Shown here: one piece after another, positions 38,001 through 47,575 of the stretch | Layout: every line of letters starts with the position of its first letter | Position numbering within the stretch: position 1 is the first letter of the stretch | Source of the DNA: Gymnodinialimonas sp. 57CJ19 | GTDB lineage: Bacteria > Pseudomonadota > Alphaproteobacteria > Rhodobacterales > Rhodobacteraceae | DNA: 64,000 bases | Assembly (NCBI RefSeq): GCF_038396845.1 | Contig: NZ_CP151587.1 | Coordinates: 2,144,001 to 2,208,000, forward strand | Reading direction: 5' to 3' | Program-made: the position numbers and the translations under genes | Notes under the pieces: model-generated | The model's database searches: none | What the model was told of the DNA's origin: nothing | The model's input: only the letters and a program-made list of their open reading frames with translations

Positions 38001-41000
38001 CCACCAACTCCGGCAACGTCACGTTGACGGATCCGATTACAATCGACGATGACCGCTTCCCTTCGGGTGGAGTCGTCTGTCCGGCATTCCCCGCGGCCGG
38101 GATCGCTCCGGGCGGCACCTATACCTGTACCTCGACTTATACAATTACCGTCAATGACGTTTATATCGGCACGGTTGTTAACAACGCGACGGCCACTTCC
38201 GGCAGAACCACGTCACCCCCGGCAAGCGTGACCGTGCCCTCTTTAACAGATCCGGCTCTGGAACTGACCAAGGACATCATTTCAATTGCAGATCCTGTTG
38301 GCGGCACGGCAAGCGGTCTGCAATTCAACGAAGTCGATGACGTCCTAACCTTCGAATTCGAGATCGAAAACACTGGCACCGTGGCTTTCGTGCGACCGAT
38401 CACCATTACCGACCCGCTGCTGACGCCGAACCCGATCACCTGTTATACGCCGACACCAAGCGACCTTGCGTTCGCACCGGGTGAAACGGCGACCTGCACG
38501 GGCGAATATACGGTGACGCAGGGCGATCTGGACGACGCCGAAGTGATCAATACGGCGTTCGCTTCGGTCGAATACAATGATGTGGGGCAGGGGCCGAGCA
38601 CCTATAATTCGCCCACCGCGTCGGAAACCGTGCCAGCCGCGGCAAACCCGGAACTGACCGTAGCCAAGGATGTGACCACGGGCCCGGATCCGGCGGATGT
38701 CGACGATGTCCTGACGTATACGATCACGGCCACGAACTCCGGCAATCAAACGCTCAGTGACGTCAGCATTAGTGATCCCCTGATCCCAAGCCTGACCTGT
38801 ACCGTGGGTGGTGTGGCGGCCCCTGCAAGCGTGACACTGGAACCGGGCGAGGTTCTGTCTTGCATGGGCGATTACACCGTGACGCAGGCCGATGTAGATG
38901 CGCAGACGCTTTCCAATACCGCAACGGCCTCGGCGCTGTCGCCCAATGGCACTCCGGTGTCCGAGACCGGAACCGATACCCATCCGCTGGCCACTCCGGC
39001 GCCTGAAATGCTGATCGTCAAGACATTGACCGACGGCACACCAACGCCTGCCTACAACGTCGACGGGGACACAGTCAGCTTCACTGTCGAAGTGCGTAAT
39101 ACTGGCAACGTAACGCTGAGCAGCATCGACGTGACTGATACGCGGGTGCCGGGCACTTGCACCGTCGGGCCGCTTGCGCCGGGCGAAAGCGATGATAGCT
39201 GCCGGTTCGTCTACACGGTCGAACAGGGCGACGTGGATGACGGCCAGATCGACAACACCGCCAGTGGTTTGGCCACGCCGATTGCGACGTCTGGCGCGGG
39301 GCAGATCACTCGGACGGGCAACCTGATCACTCCGGGGCCCACGCGGACGCCGGAGATCACGCTGATCAAAACCGCCGATGTGACCACCTTCAACGCGTCG
39401 CTACAGACGATCACCTATACGTTCGAGATTGAGAACACCGGCAATATCACTCTGACCGGTGCGCCCTCGATTAATGATCCCGGTGCGACGGGCGTGACCT
39501 GTGATCCGCTTCCTGTGGGCGGGCTTTTGCCCGGCGGCACTGTGTCATGTACCGGCACCTATGATACCGAACAGGGTGACGTGGACGCGGGGCAGGTGGT
39601 CAACACCGCCACGGCCTCCATGCCCAATCCGCTAGATCCGGGCACGCCTCTGACTTCGACATCCTCGGTCACGGTTCTGGCTGAACAGACCCCCTCGATC
39701 AGCATAACCAAGACGGCGGATGTGGCGCAATTCACCGGGGCGAACCAGACGATTACATATACTTATGTGATCCAGAACACCGGCAACGTGACGCTGACGG
39801 CGGCTCCTGATCTTTCCGATGACCGCATCGCTGACGCAGACCTCAGCTGTGATCCCGTTCCCGCTGGCGGGCTGCTGCCGACGCAGACGCTTGAATGCAC
39901 GGGCACCTACGAGACCACGCAGGACGATGTGAATGCGGGTGATGTGACCAACATCGCCGCCGTTGAAATTGATGACCCGACCAATCCCGGTACGCCCCTG
40001 ACCGCAGGGGCCACGGAAACGGTTCCCGCCGCGCGCAATGCAGCGATCGAAGTGGTGAAGACACCTTCGATCACGACAGGTGCCGCAGAAGGTAACACCA
40101 TCACCTATACCTACGTTGTGACGAACCGGGGCAATGTGACGCTCACCAACATCTTGTTGGACGATCAGCATACCTCGGCTTCGGGCACGGCACCTTTGGC
40201 GATCAGCGGTGGCGGGGTTGTCCTGTCGCTCGATCCGCTAGAAAGTGCCACGCTGACGGCGACATATGAAGTGACACAGGCGGATGTGGATGCGGGCGTG
40301 GCCCTTACCAACACCGTCACGGCAAATGCAACCGCCCCCTCGGGCGTGACTGCGCCCAGTGACACGGATGCGACTTCGGTCGATGTGTCGCCCGCCGTGC
40401 CGGACATGGTAGTCATCAAGGATGTCCCGAACCCGCCCGCTGATATGGTGGCGGGCGTGGATGTAACCTTCCGCATTCTGGTGGAAAACACCGGGAATGT
40501 GACCCTCGACAATGTAACCCTGACCGACACGCTTGGGCGGTTGGACGGCTCTGTGATCGGAACGCCCACCCCAACCGGCCCTGCGCTGGACATTGGAACG
40601 ATTGGTGTATTGGACGTGGGTGAGACGTGGGAATATGCGCTCACCTACACGTTGACGCAGGACGATGTGGACGCAGGCGGTATCTCGAACTCGGTGCTGG
40701 CCGAGGCTGCGGACCCTTCTGGCACCCCGGTCGAGGATGCTTCGGACGGCAACTCACCCACCGGCGACGCGCCGACACTCGTTCAGATCCCTGCCGCGCC
40801 CTCGATTGAGGCGATCAAGACGATCACCACCCCGGCGACCACCGTGGGCGCGCAGGTCGTGTTCCAGATTGCGGTTGAGAATACCGGTAACGTAACCCTG
40901 ACCAGCGTTGGCATCGCCTCCGACACATTGACGCGGCTTGATGGCTCCGCTGTGACCGGCGCGATTAACGGCCCGACATTTGCAAGCGCTGATGGGGGCT

Positions 41001-44000
41001 CTGCCTCCGGCACGCTGATACCGGGAGAGACGGCCTTCTACACGCTCTCTTATACGCTGACACAGGAGGATATCGACGCAGGCGGCATTCAGAACACCGC
41101 CACCGCAACAGGTACCCCGCCAAGCGGTCCCGCGGTAACGGATGTGTCCGACAATGACGGCATCGGCGATGACAATCCGACCGTACAAGAAATCGCGCCG
41201 GTCCTTAGCCTTACCCTCGACAAGCAACTTGCCAACGGCGGGCCAACCTTCGACGACACGACCGATGTGCTGACGTTCGAATTTGTCGTGACCAACACAA
41301 GTAACGTGACCCTGACCGACCCCATCGTCATCGACGATCCGTTGATCACTGGGGCGGGTGGATCGGTCATCTGCCCAACCGGACCGGTGCCGCCAAACAC
41401 ACCCGTCACTTGCACGGGCACCTACACGGTGACGCAACCCGACATCGACGCCGGGTCCGTCACCAATAGCGCAACCGCGTCCTCCACCTTCGACGACACC
41501 CCCGTCGTCAGCCCCTCCGACGAGGTCACCGTTTCCGCCTCGCAAGAACCAGAACTTGCCCTCCTGAAAGAGTCGGACCCTCTGCCGCCTGCCGATTTCG
41601 TAGTCGGTGCCGTGGTGAGCTACACCTACACCGTGACCAACACGGGCAATGTCACGCTGCTGGACCCGGTCACGATCACCGATGACCGCATCCAACCGGC
41701 CGGCATCACCTGTCCGACGTTTCCTGCGGCGGGCCTTGCCCCAACGGAAACCTATATCTGCACCGCCACATATACGGTGACGGGCGATGACGTGGATGTG
41801 GGCTCTGTCGTCAACAACGCCACGGCGACCTCGGGCACGACGGTTTCACCACCGGCCAGTGAAATCACGCCCACGGGCGCCGTAGCCGCGCTTGACGTTG
41901 CAAAATCCCTTGCCTCCGTCACCGATGCCGGCGGCACACCACGGCCCGGCGGCGAATTCCTCGCCGTGGGCGATATTTTGAATTACTCCTTCACGGTCAC
42001 CAACACGGGAACTCGTGCCTTTGTGGGCGACATAGATGTGGTCGATCCGCTGATTGCGGGCGGCACTGTCACTTGCTGGACACGCATTCCCGGCACGGAT
42101 GAGGATTTCCGCAGCGGAGAGAGCGCCACCTGCACCGGATCCTATGCGATCACGCAGCCCGATCTGGATGCGGGCGAGGTGGTCAATACCGCCTTTGCCT
42201 CGACCAGCTTTGGGGCGCTTCCGACAACGTATAATTCGCCCACCGATACCGTGACCTCACCCGGCGATGCCGACCCGGAAATCACCTTCGACAAGCGTGT
42301 GATCAGCGCCGCGATCACCGCCGTAGGCCAGACGATCACCTATGAATTTGAGGTGCAGAACACCGGCAACCAGACGCTGACGAATATCACCGTCACGGAC
42401 CCGCTTTTGCCCGGCCTGACCTGCGAAGTGGCAACGCTTGATCCCGGCGACATCCTGATCTGTTCCGAGAATTACATCGTCACGCAGGATGATGTGGACG
42501 CGGGCACGGTCGTGAATACCGCGACGGCCACGGGCAACACGCCCGCGGGCGGCAGCGTGTCGGATACCGATGGCGAAACGACCACGATGCCCGCCGCCGC
42601 TCCGGCAATGACCCTTGGCAAATCCGCCTCGCCCGACCCGTTCGGCCCCTTGGGGAGCGATGTGATCTACACGTTCACTGTGACCAACACGGGCAACGTG
42701 ACCCTGCGCAATATCGTGGTGACCGATCCGCTTGATCCGCCCTATAGCTGCGCTGTGCCCGATCTGGCCCCGGGCGACAGCAACGCAAGCTGCACGCTGG
42801 CCTATACGATCACCCAAGATGACGTGGACCGGGCCGAAATTATCAATACGGCCACTGTCATAGCAACGCCGGATCGCGGCACCATTGCGCCTGTTGACGA
42901 CACGATCACCACGCCCGGTCCAACACCGGACCCGGCGCTTGAGCTGACCAAGACCAGCAGTGTCGATTTCCTTGGGGATGGCGGCACGGTGACCTACACG
43001 TTTACGGTCGTGAACACAGGCACAGTCACGCTGCAACCGCCGAGCATTAACGATACGATGACCCATCTGGATGATGGCTTGCCAGGTGGGGCAATCGGTC
43101 CGCTGTCTGCCCCCACCGAAAGTGGCATGGCCAACAACTTGTTGGATGTAGGTGAGACTTGGACTTACACCGCGACTTACTCAATTGTGCTCGCTGATGT
43201 GAACGCGGGCGGATTCCAGAATACTGCGACGGCGACCGCCACAGATCTTCTGGGTAATCCGACATCCGACGTTTCGGACGACGGTGACGACGGCGACGGA
43301 AACGCTGTCGATGACCCCACTGTCGTTGAGATCACTGGCGAGCCGTCTCTTGAGGTCGAGAAAATCGTCACGACGCCCGGCCTGATTGCGACCGATGAAG
43401 TGGTCTTCACGATCACCGCACGCAACACCGGCAACGTGACGCTGACCACGCCCGATATCACTGACATGTTGACGCAGATTGACGGCACGCCTGTGGGCGG
43501 ACCCGTTGGTGTGCCGACACTGACCTCGGGCAATGTGGCCGGGATTGATCCCGGTGAAGAATGGGTGTGGGAACTGCGCTATGTGTTGACTCAGGATGAT
43601 GTCGATGCGGGCGGACTGTCCAATACGGCCACCGTCACAGGCACTCCGCCCAGTGGTCCGGACGTCAGCGACGTGTCGCGCGATGGCGACCCTGCCGATG
43701 GCAACAACTCCGATGATCCCACCGAAATGGAGATCGAGCGCACTCCTTCTATTGAGGTAATCAAAAACACGATCTCTGTTGGGGACACGCCCGGCGAAGA
43801 AGTCATCTTTGATATTGTAGTGCGTAACACGGGCAACGTGACGTTGACGGGCCTTACGTTGACCACAGAGGATTTGACCAACTTTGATGGCTCGGCCCTT
43901 TCGCCCGACAGCATCGTTCAGACGGCAGGTGATACCACGGGCCTACTAGCGGTGAATGCCTCGGCTACCTACCGTGTGACCTACACGATCCAGCAGAGCG

Positions 44001-45517
44001 ACATTAACGCAGGCGGTGTTCTGAACTCGGCCACGTTCCAGGCGACGTCGCCAACCGGATCGCCGGTCGTGGACATCTCGGACACCGGCAGCGGCGGTGG
44101 CAGCACGCCAACTCCGGCTGCAATTAACCAGATTGACGAGATAACGGTCAGCAAGACAGCAGCAGTGCCGATCCGGATCAACGGGACCTTGACGCAGGTG
44201 GAATTCGAGATCGAGATCGAGAATACCGGTAACGTGACTCAAACCGGCATTGAAGTGGTTGATGATCTGACCGGCTTTGTGGCCCCAGCCACGCTGGTCG
44301 GGGTCGATACACCGGCCGTGACTGATCTGAACGGCGCAGTGGGCAACGGGGCCTATGATGGACAGACGGACACGCTTGTTCTGGACGGGGCCGTTGACCT
44401 TGATCCGGGGCAGGGCGGCACCATCACTCTGACCGTGCGCTACGATATTGCCGGGGGCAATCCGGCCTCACCGAATACGGTGGCGGTCTCGTCGGACCGT
44501 ATCACGATGCCGGTGACCGCAACGGCAGTCGTGGCGGGGATCACCGCGGAACCTGATCTATTCGCTACCAAGGCGGCATCTCCGCAATCGGCTATTATCG
44601 GTGATACGATCACCTATACGATGACCTTCGAGAACCGTCTAACCACAGCGGAAGGCGCGCTGACGCTGATCGACGAATTGCCTGCGGGACTTGAATTTAC
44701 ACCGGGGACAGCCACCTTTAACGGCGCTTCGACACCCGTGCCCGATGTTGTTGGGCGTCAATTGCGATGGCCCAATGTGACCATTGGGGCGGGAGAGACG
44801 GTTACCATCGCCCTTCAGGCCCGCATCCTTGGCGGCGAAAGCGGCGAGCTGACCAACCGTGCCTTTATCATGGCGGCGGACGGATCGGTCGTTTCCAACA
44901 TCGCTTCCGCAACCGTAACGCGGCGGGCCGAGGTTCTGTTTGATTGCGCCGACATCATCGGGCGTGTCTTTGATGATCGTGACTTTGACGGGATCTTTGA
45001 CGAAGGCACCGAGCAAGGCCTGCCGCGTGTGCGCCTCGTAACGGTAGATGGCACCTTGATCACCACCGATGAACATGGCCGTTTCTCGGTGCCCTGTGCG
45101 GCGCTGCCCCGGGCCGACATCGGGTCAAATTTCCAGTTGGAGCTGGACGACCGCACTTTGCCGACCGGTTTCTTTATCACAACTGAAAACCCCCGTATCC
45201 TGCGGGTGACGCCCGGCACGATGACAGTGTTCAACTTCGGGGCAACCTTTGGTCAACTGATCGAGATTGACCTGACCGCGGCTGCGTTCCAAGCCAACGG
45301 CCAGCCGTCCGACGCCTTGCTTCAGGGCATCGACCGATTGATGCAGGTGCTGGGTGAACGGCCATCGGTGCTGGAGTTGGATTACTATCGCGGTGAAGAA
45401 AGCGCAGAGCTTGCGCGGCGCAACCTTCAAGTGCTGGAGGAGTTGATCGAACAGCGCTGGCGTCGTTCTGCGGATTACGAACTTCGGATCGTAACCAGCA
45501 TCGCGCGGATCAGGTAA
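35057..45517 (+). CDS. Giant secreted DUF11-repeat surface protein (3486 aa)
   Basis: The ATG at 35057 follows GGGGAG and gives a Sec signal cut after VQA (residue 28). Order: a beta-propeller-like region resembling DUF6923 (about 40-265), one cadherin/Ig-like unit (about 270-360, with TPDTYFLGTDTFTYTVTDPAG), about 24 DUF11-like repeats of roughly 120 residues (about 360-3290), an SdrD-B-like segment (VFDDRDFDGIFDEG, about 3295-3390) and a C-terminal OmpA-like region ending YELRIVTSIARIR. Typical repeat signatures are ENTGNVTLT and VTQDDVDAG. Fifteen repeats carry a Cys pair around LAPG-type loops and could be disulfide-locked. It is probably an adhesin-like fibre held at the surface with the upstream barrel. 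Composition is host-like, unlike the AT-rich defence area. Confidence 0.85.
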   Translation: MTKAAGFRASMFWLVALIGVTLGGEVQAQTVPDPNDSTLPTFACTGDIYQVQSGQLRIFDPVTSSYTNVGTNQGSYNGAGYNVVDGYAYASQRNNIIRIGSDGETEIAYSVGFGTYSGDLDRSNNFYLRRNNNRYDRVNLSTGAITTLNFVGVGGGPADVAFIPGGGDRLVGFSGGQMYVYNLTTLQKTRLNVSGGLPGGGFGATWTDLAGRLFTFNNNNGLLYEIFDYDTAAPSAVQVGVGDPSGNNDGFSCSQANFPNLAPLAQDDDFSTPVNVAITGDVTADNGNGVDNDPDGGALTVTGPDTGPSDGTLVLNADGTFLYTPDTYFLGTDTFTYTVTDPAGLTATATVTIDVTGDIGFEVDKRRISGVAVATAEGQLVNYLIEVENTGDIPLTGVNIVDTLPNGSTGTLIGPVEGGGTDGRDQLGRIDVGETWTYTISYTIEQGDIDSGAPVVNTVAVTTTETGTDVESDTASIPVDQDEGFTFTKTTDVASFAAVNDPVVFTFTVENTGNVTMTDVTVTDAFFDPDYSCTIATLAPGISDNTTCTFTYNVTQADIDRGEIVNMATVAANGAGGAALPEQTSTATVGGPAEAAAVRVVKTDEAGDLAFGPEGDTETFTFQVFNDGNVTLSGLVLNDPDLGLTCPLADLAPGADTTTCANGDPLSADLTITQALVDAATYTNTVTVTGSTTQGTAVSDDDTLVLTGPAQDLQLIVAKSVTGGNNYAAVGDMITYDYLVTNDGNITITSPITVADNRTSVSCPVLPAGGLAPQATITCTASYSVTQGDLDAGSVVNLATASVTQTLANGSTVTETSPQVSATANAAQSPAISIAKDLTSITDEDSTAQATLTYDEVNDVLNYTFTVTNTGNVTLTEQIVVTDTDIGATVNCGPATPNFGPGDSVTCTASYLVTQPDLENGSFVNTASAATTFGGHPVNTATPASETANAQQNPALTLAKTEDLPATLILLPGGTIDYTYVATNSGNVTLTDPITIDDDRFPSGGVVCPAFPAAGIAPGGTYTCTSTYTITVNDVYIGTVVNNATATSGRTTSPPASVTVPSLTDPALELTKDIISIADPVGGTASGLQFNEVDDVLTFEFEIENTGTVAFVRPITITDPLLTPNPITCYTPTPSDLAFAPGETATCTGEYTVTQGDLDDAEVINTAFASVEYNDVGQGPSTYNSPTASETVPAAANPELTVAKDVTTGPDPADVDDVLTYTITATNSGNQTLSDVSISDPLIPSLTCTVGGVAAPASVTLEPGEVLSCMGDYTVTQADVDAQTLSNTATASALSPNGTPVSETGTDTHPLATPAPEMLIVKTLTDGTPTPAYNVDGDTVSFTVEVRNTGNVTLSSIDVTDTRVPGTCTVGPLAPGESDDSCRFVYTVEQGDVDDGQIDNTASGLATPIATSGAGQITRTGNLITPGPTRTPEITLIKTADVTTFNASLQTITYTFEIENTGNITLTGAPSINDPGATGVTCDPLPVGGLLPGGTVSCTGTYDTEQGDVDAGQVVNTATASMPNPLDPGTPLTSTSSVTVLAEQTPSISITKTADVAQFTGANQTITYTYVIQNTGNVTLTAAPDLSDDRIADADLSCDPVPAGGLLPTQTLECTGTYETTQDDVNAGDVTNIAAVEIDDPTNPGTPLTAGATETVPAARNAAIEVVKTPSITTGAAEGNTITYTYVVTNRGNVTLTNILLDDQHTSASGTAPLAISGGGVVLSLDPLESATLTATYEVTQADVDAGVALTNTVTANATAPSGVTAPSDTDATSVDVSPAVPDMVVIKDVPNPPADMVAGVDVTFRILVENTGNVTLDNVTLTDTLGRLDGSVIGTPTPTGPALDIGTIGVLDVGETWEYALTYTLTQDDVDAGGISNSVLAEAADPSGTPVEDASDGNSPTGDAPTLVQIPAAPSIEAIKTITTPATTVGAQVVFQIAVENTGNVTLTSVGIASDTLTRLDGSAVTGAINGPTFASADGGSASGTLIPGETAFYTLSYTLTQEDIDAGGIQNTATATGTPPSGPAVTDVSDNDGIGDDNPTVQEIAPVLSLTLDKQLANGGPTFDDTTDVLTFEFVVTNTSNVTLTDPIVIDDPLITGAGGSVICPTGPVPPNTPVTCTGTYTVTQPDIDAGSVTNSATASSTFDDTPVVSPSDEVTVSASQEPELALLKESDPLPPADFVVGAVVSYTYTVTNTGNVTLLDPVTITDDRIQPAGITCPTFPAAGLAPTETYICTATYTVTGDDVDVGSVVNNATATSGTTVSPPASEITPTGAVAALDVAKSLASVTDAGGTPRPGGEFLAVGDILNYSFTVTNTGTRAFVGDIDVVDPLIAGGTVTCWTRIPGTDEDFRSGESATCTGSYAITQPDLDAGEVVNTAFASTSFGALPTTYNSPTDTVTSPGDADPEITFDKRVISAAITAVGQTITYEFEVQNTGNQTLTNITVTDPLLPGLTCEVATLDPGDILICSENYIVTQDDVDAGTVVNTATATGNTPAGGSVSDTDGETTTMPAAAPAMTLGKSASPDPFGPLGSDVIYTFTVTNTGNVTLRNIVVTDPLDPPYSCAVPDLAPGDSNASCTLAYTITQDDVDRAEIINTATVIATPDRGTIAPVDDTITTPGPTPDPALELTKTSSVDFLGDGGTVTYTFTVVNTGTVTLQPPSINDTMTHLDDGLPGGAIGPLSAPTESGMANNLLDVGETWTYTATYSIVLADVNAGGFQNTATATATDLLGNPTSDVSDDGDDGDGNAVDDPTVVEITGEPSLEVEKIVTTPGLIATDEVVFTITARNTGNVTLTTPDITDMLTQIDGTPVGGPVGVPTLTSGNVAGIDPGEEWVWELRYVLTQDDVDAGGLSNTATVTGTPPSGPDVSDVSRDGDPADGNNSDDPTEMEIERTPSIEVIKNTISVGDTPGEEVIFDIVVRNTGNVTLTGLTLTTEDLTNFDGSALSPDSIVQTAGDTTGLLAVNASATYRVTYTIQQSDINAGGVLNSATFQATSPTGSPVVDISDTGSGGGSTPTPAAINQIDEITVSKTAAVPIRINGTLTQVEFEIEIENTGNVTQTGIEVVDDLTGFVAPATLVGVDTPAVTDLNGAVGNGAYDGQTDTLVLDGAVDLDPGQGGTITLTVRYDIAGGNPASPNTVAVSSDRITMPVTATAVVAGITAEPDLFATKAASPQSAIIGDTITYTMTFENRLTTAEGALTLIDELPAGLEFTPGTATFNGASTPVPDVVGRQLRWPNVTIGAGETVTIALQARILGGESGELTNRAFIMAADGSVVSNIASATVTRRAEVLFDCADIIGRVFDDRDFDGIFDEGTEQGLPRVRLVTVDGTLITTDEHGRFSVPCAALPRADIGSNFQLELDDRTLPTGFFITTENPRILRVTPGTMTVFNFGATFGQLIEIDLTAAAFQANGQPSDALLQGIDRLMQVLGERPSVLELDYYRGEESAELARRNLQVLEELIEQRWRRSADYELRIVTSIARIR

Positions 45518-45538
45518 GGCGGATGTAATGGAAATTGG

Positions 45539-45570
45539 CGGGGCAGTTCAAGCAGCGGCCCCGTCTTTCT
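45539..45570 (+). terminator. Weak terminator after the giant gene
   Basis: CGGGGC (45539-45544) pairs with GCCCCG (45558-45563) and is followed by TCTTTCT. It begins 21 bp after the stop codon. The stem is only 6 bp, so termination may be partial. Confidence 0.4.
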
Positions 45571-45672
45571 AAACGCCACACGTCCACCTCGTCGGCGGGT
45601 GCTATGAACCGCTGCGAAGTTCGGCAGGCTGATCAGTCTTCAGATTTCACTGGAACTCGGCCATGTCGGATT

Positions 45673-45915
45673 TCAGTCTCGCATGGCATGGAAATTCTCA
45701 ATCGTGAAGTCGACTTCCGCGCCGCTAACCCAGTCAAACAGCGACCGCTTCACTGCCGTCAGGGGACCTTCACAGATGTGGATCGCATGGCTTTGCCCAT
45801 TGCCATCCGCCGTGATCGCATGGATCGCATCGGTGCCCAGGCTGGCGACTTCTCCTGCCGAGATCAGCTTGTTCCCACCATGCGTCAGTTGATTGGGCTT
45901 TCGCTTGTATAGAAC
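45673..45915 (-). pseudogene. C-terminal fragment of a cupin (cysteine-dioxygenase-like) protein
   Basis: An open 81-codon stretch on the minus strand reads ISAGEVASLGTDAIHAI, then SHAIHICEGPLT, then RSLFDWVSGAEVDFTIENFHAM and a TGA stop. The pattern (Gly-x-Asp-x-Ile-His, then Ala-x-His) resembles the last third of double-stranded beta-helix metal enzymes related to cysteine dioxygenase. Its 5' part ends exactly at the end of the adjacent IS3 derivative, so it was probably cut by that insertion. The family call is by eye and tentative. Confidence 0.45.
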
Positions 45916-46235
45916 TGAGGTGCCCCTAGTTTCCTAGACACCTGCCTCTCTCAGTTTCTGCTGTCTTCTTTCGAAGTCTACGGGCGACAGCATGCCGTTG
46001 TTCGTGTGCTTGCGCTTTGGGTTGGACGCAGGCGCGCCGTAGAGCTTCAGCCACTTGTACAGAGAATACGCGCTGACGCCCAAACGCTTCGAGACCTCTC
46101 GAACCGGATACCCTCGCTCGGTGATCTGCGCGACCGCGTCCCGCTTGAAGTCATCGCTGTAGTTGTTTGTCCCCATGTCGGCCTCCTAGCCTCAAAATTA
46201 GGGGGCAAAGCGTCTACAAATCTAGGGGCTCCTCA
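45916..46235 (-). mobile_element. Internally deleted IS3-family element (320 bp)
   Basis: The ends TGAGGTGCCCCTAG (45916) and TGAGGAGCCCCTAG (complement, ending 46235) are near-perfect inverted repeats. They enclose one reading frame that joins the start of orfA to the end of orfB. Full IS3 elements are about 1.2 kb, so about 0.9 kb is missing. It could be moved only by a transposase supplied elsewhere. Confidence 0.7.
45934..46176 (-). pseudogene. orfA-orfB fusion frame of the deleted IS3
   Basis: The 80-residue frame starts with an OrfA-like helix-turn-helix region (NNYSDDFKRDAVAQITERGYP, then VSKRLGVSAYSLYKWLKLYG). It ends with the C-terminus of an IS3 OrfB (NNGMLSPVDFERRQQKLREAGV). The joint lies near residues 47-52. 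The DDE catalytic core is absent, so the product cannot transpose. It might bind the inverted repeats and act as an inhibitor, which is speculative. Confidence 0.7.
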
Positions 46236-46672
46236 GTCAGCAAGAGCCGACTTTAGCTCAGATGCAGCGAAAGCTCACATTGTCCCGCACAACAGACCTT
46301 ATTGCAAACCGCAGCGAAGGTCTCCTTCCCGCCCTTCCTTTCCAAAGGCCCTCGCAATCGCAGCGCAAACTGAGCGGTCGCAGCGAACGGCAGGAAAGTC
46401 CGCACAGCAGACCTCTGCGCAGAGTGCAGCGAAGGTCCGCAATCCGCCCTTCACAAAAACCGTTCCGAGTGGCGCATGGGGTGGAGTCGCTGCGATCAAA
46501 CATCTAACAATAATAGGTGAGTAGGGTCGTGACCTTGATTGGGGGGCGGCAACTTGTGGGTCCCTGCGTCGAACGGTCTTTTAGTCAGTGAAGAGGGAGG
46601 TTAATTTTCTGCTCGTATTACGGGGCGACTACCATATCAATCGCGTGGCCTACGATCGGATCAGATGCAACT
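46236..46672. other. Non-coding DNA with short GCAGCGAA-type repeats
   Basis: About 440 bp between two IS elements. The motif GCAGCGAA, often followed by GGTC, recurs at about 46264, 46313, 46380 and 46431. This low-order repetition creates misleading reading frames on both strands. No gene is supported. Confidence 0.55.
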
Positions 46673-46710
46673 TGGACCTGTCGCGCTTTTGTGCCGCCCC
46701 AAGTGCTCGT

Positions 46711-47575
46711 TTAAGCCACCTTGCGTTCGAAGGCGACAGGGCTTTTCCAGCCCAATGCTGAGTGGCGGCGGCGCGGATTGTAGAAGCCATTGATGTACTC
46801 GAAGATGGCCATCTCGGCCTTCCGCCGTGTCTTCCAAGGATGCCGCCAGATCAGTTCAGCCTTGATTGTTTTGAAGAACGTCTCGACGGCAGCATTATCA
46901 TAGCAATTGCCTTTCCCAGACATCGATACCTTGAACCCGTCCTAGCGCAGGATCTTCTGAGAATCATGAGAACAATATTGCGACCCGCGATCCGTGTGAT
47001 GGATGCACCCTTTGGGCGGTTGTCGGAACGCGATGGCCATCTTCAAAGCTCTGATCGCAAGGTCGCGTTTCATGCGGTTGCTCACGGCCCAACCGATCAC
47101 ACGCCGAGAATGTAAGTCCAAGATCACGGCCAGATACAACCAGCCCTCACGCGTCCAGACATAGCTGATGTCACCTGCCCATTTTTGGTTGGGCGCATCA
47201 GCGTTGAAGTCACGATCTAGTAGGTTTGGCGCGATATTGAACTTATGATTGCTGTCTGTGGTGACCTTGTATTTGCGTGTTCTAACAACGGATATGCCGT
47301 TCTGGCGCATCAACCTGCCAACACGACGGTGGCCCACGTTCAAACCGATCTCTTTCAACTCTTCGGTCATTCGTGGACGGCCATAACTGCCCAGGCTGAG
47401 GCGCGATTGTTCTTTGATATGCGCCAGCGTCACAAGATCAGACCGCTGCCTGCGACTGGCTGGACGACTGCGATACGCCCGTAACCCACGCGTGCTGACG
47501 CCAACGACATCACACAACCGACTGGCTGGGAAGCTGCACCTGTGTTCTTCGATGAATCTAAATCTTATTGCTTTA
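46711..47575 (-). pseudogene. IS3-family transposase OrfB with in-frame stop
   Basis: The frame carries the DDE integrase core: WAGDISYVWTREGWLYLAV, the second Asp in IHHTDRGSQYCS and the Glu in NAAVETFFKTIKAE. A TAG at 46942-46944 sits after QKILR; the same frame resumes DGFKVSMSGKGNCYDN, so a CAG (Gln) to TAG change is likely. The catalytic Glu lies beyond the stop, so the enzyme should be dead unless the stop is read through. Confidence 0.88.

Noticed and set aside
35057..45517. CRISPR-like periodicity
   Set aside because: The period is about 360 bp, in frame and protein-coding; it reflects DUF11 repeats. No CRISPR array was seen in the window.
46262..46507. Overlapping 81-codon frames on both strands
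   Set aside because: They arise from GCAGCGAA-type repeats and lack start signals and domains.
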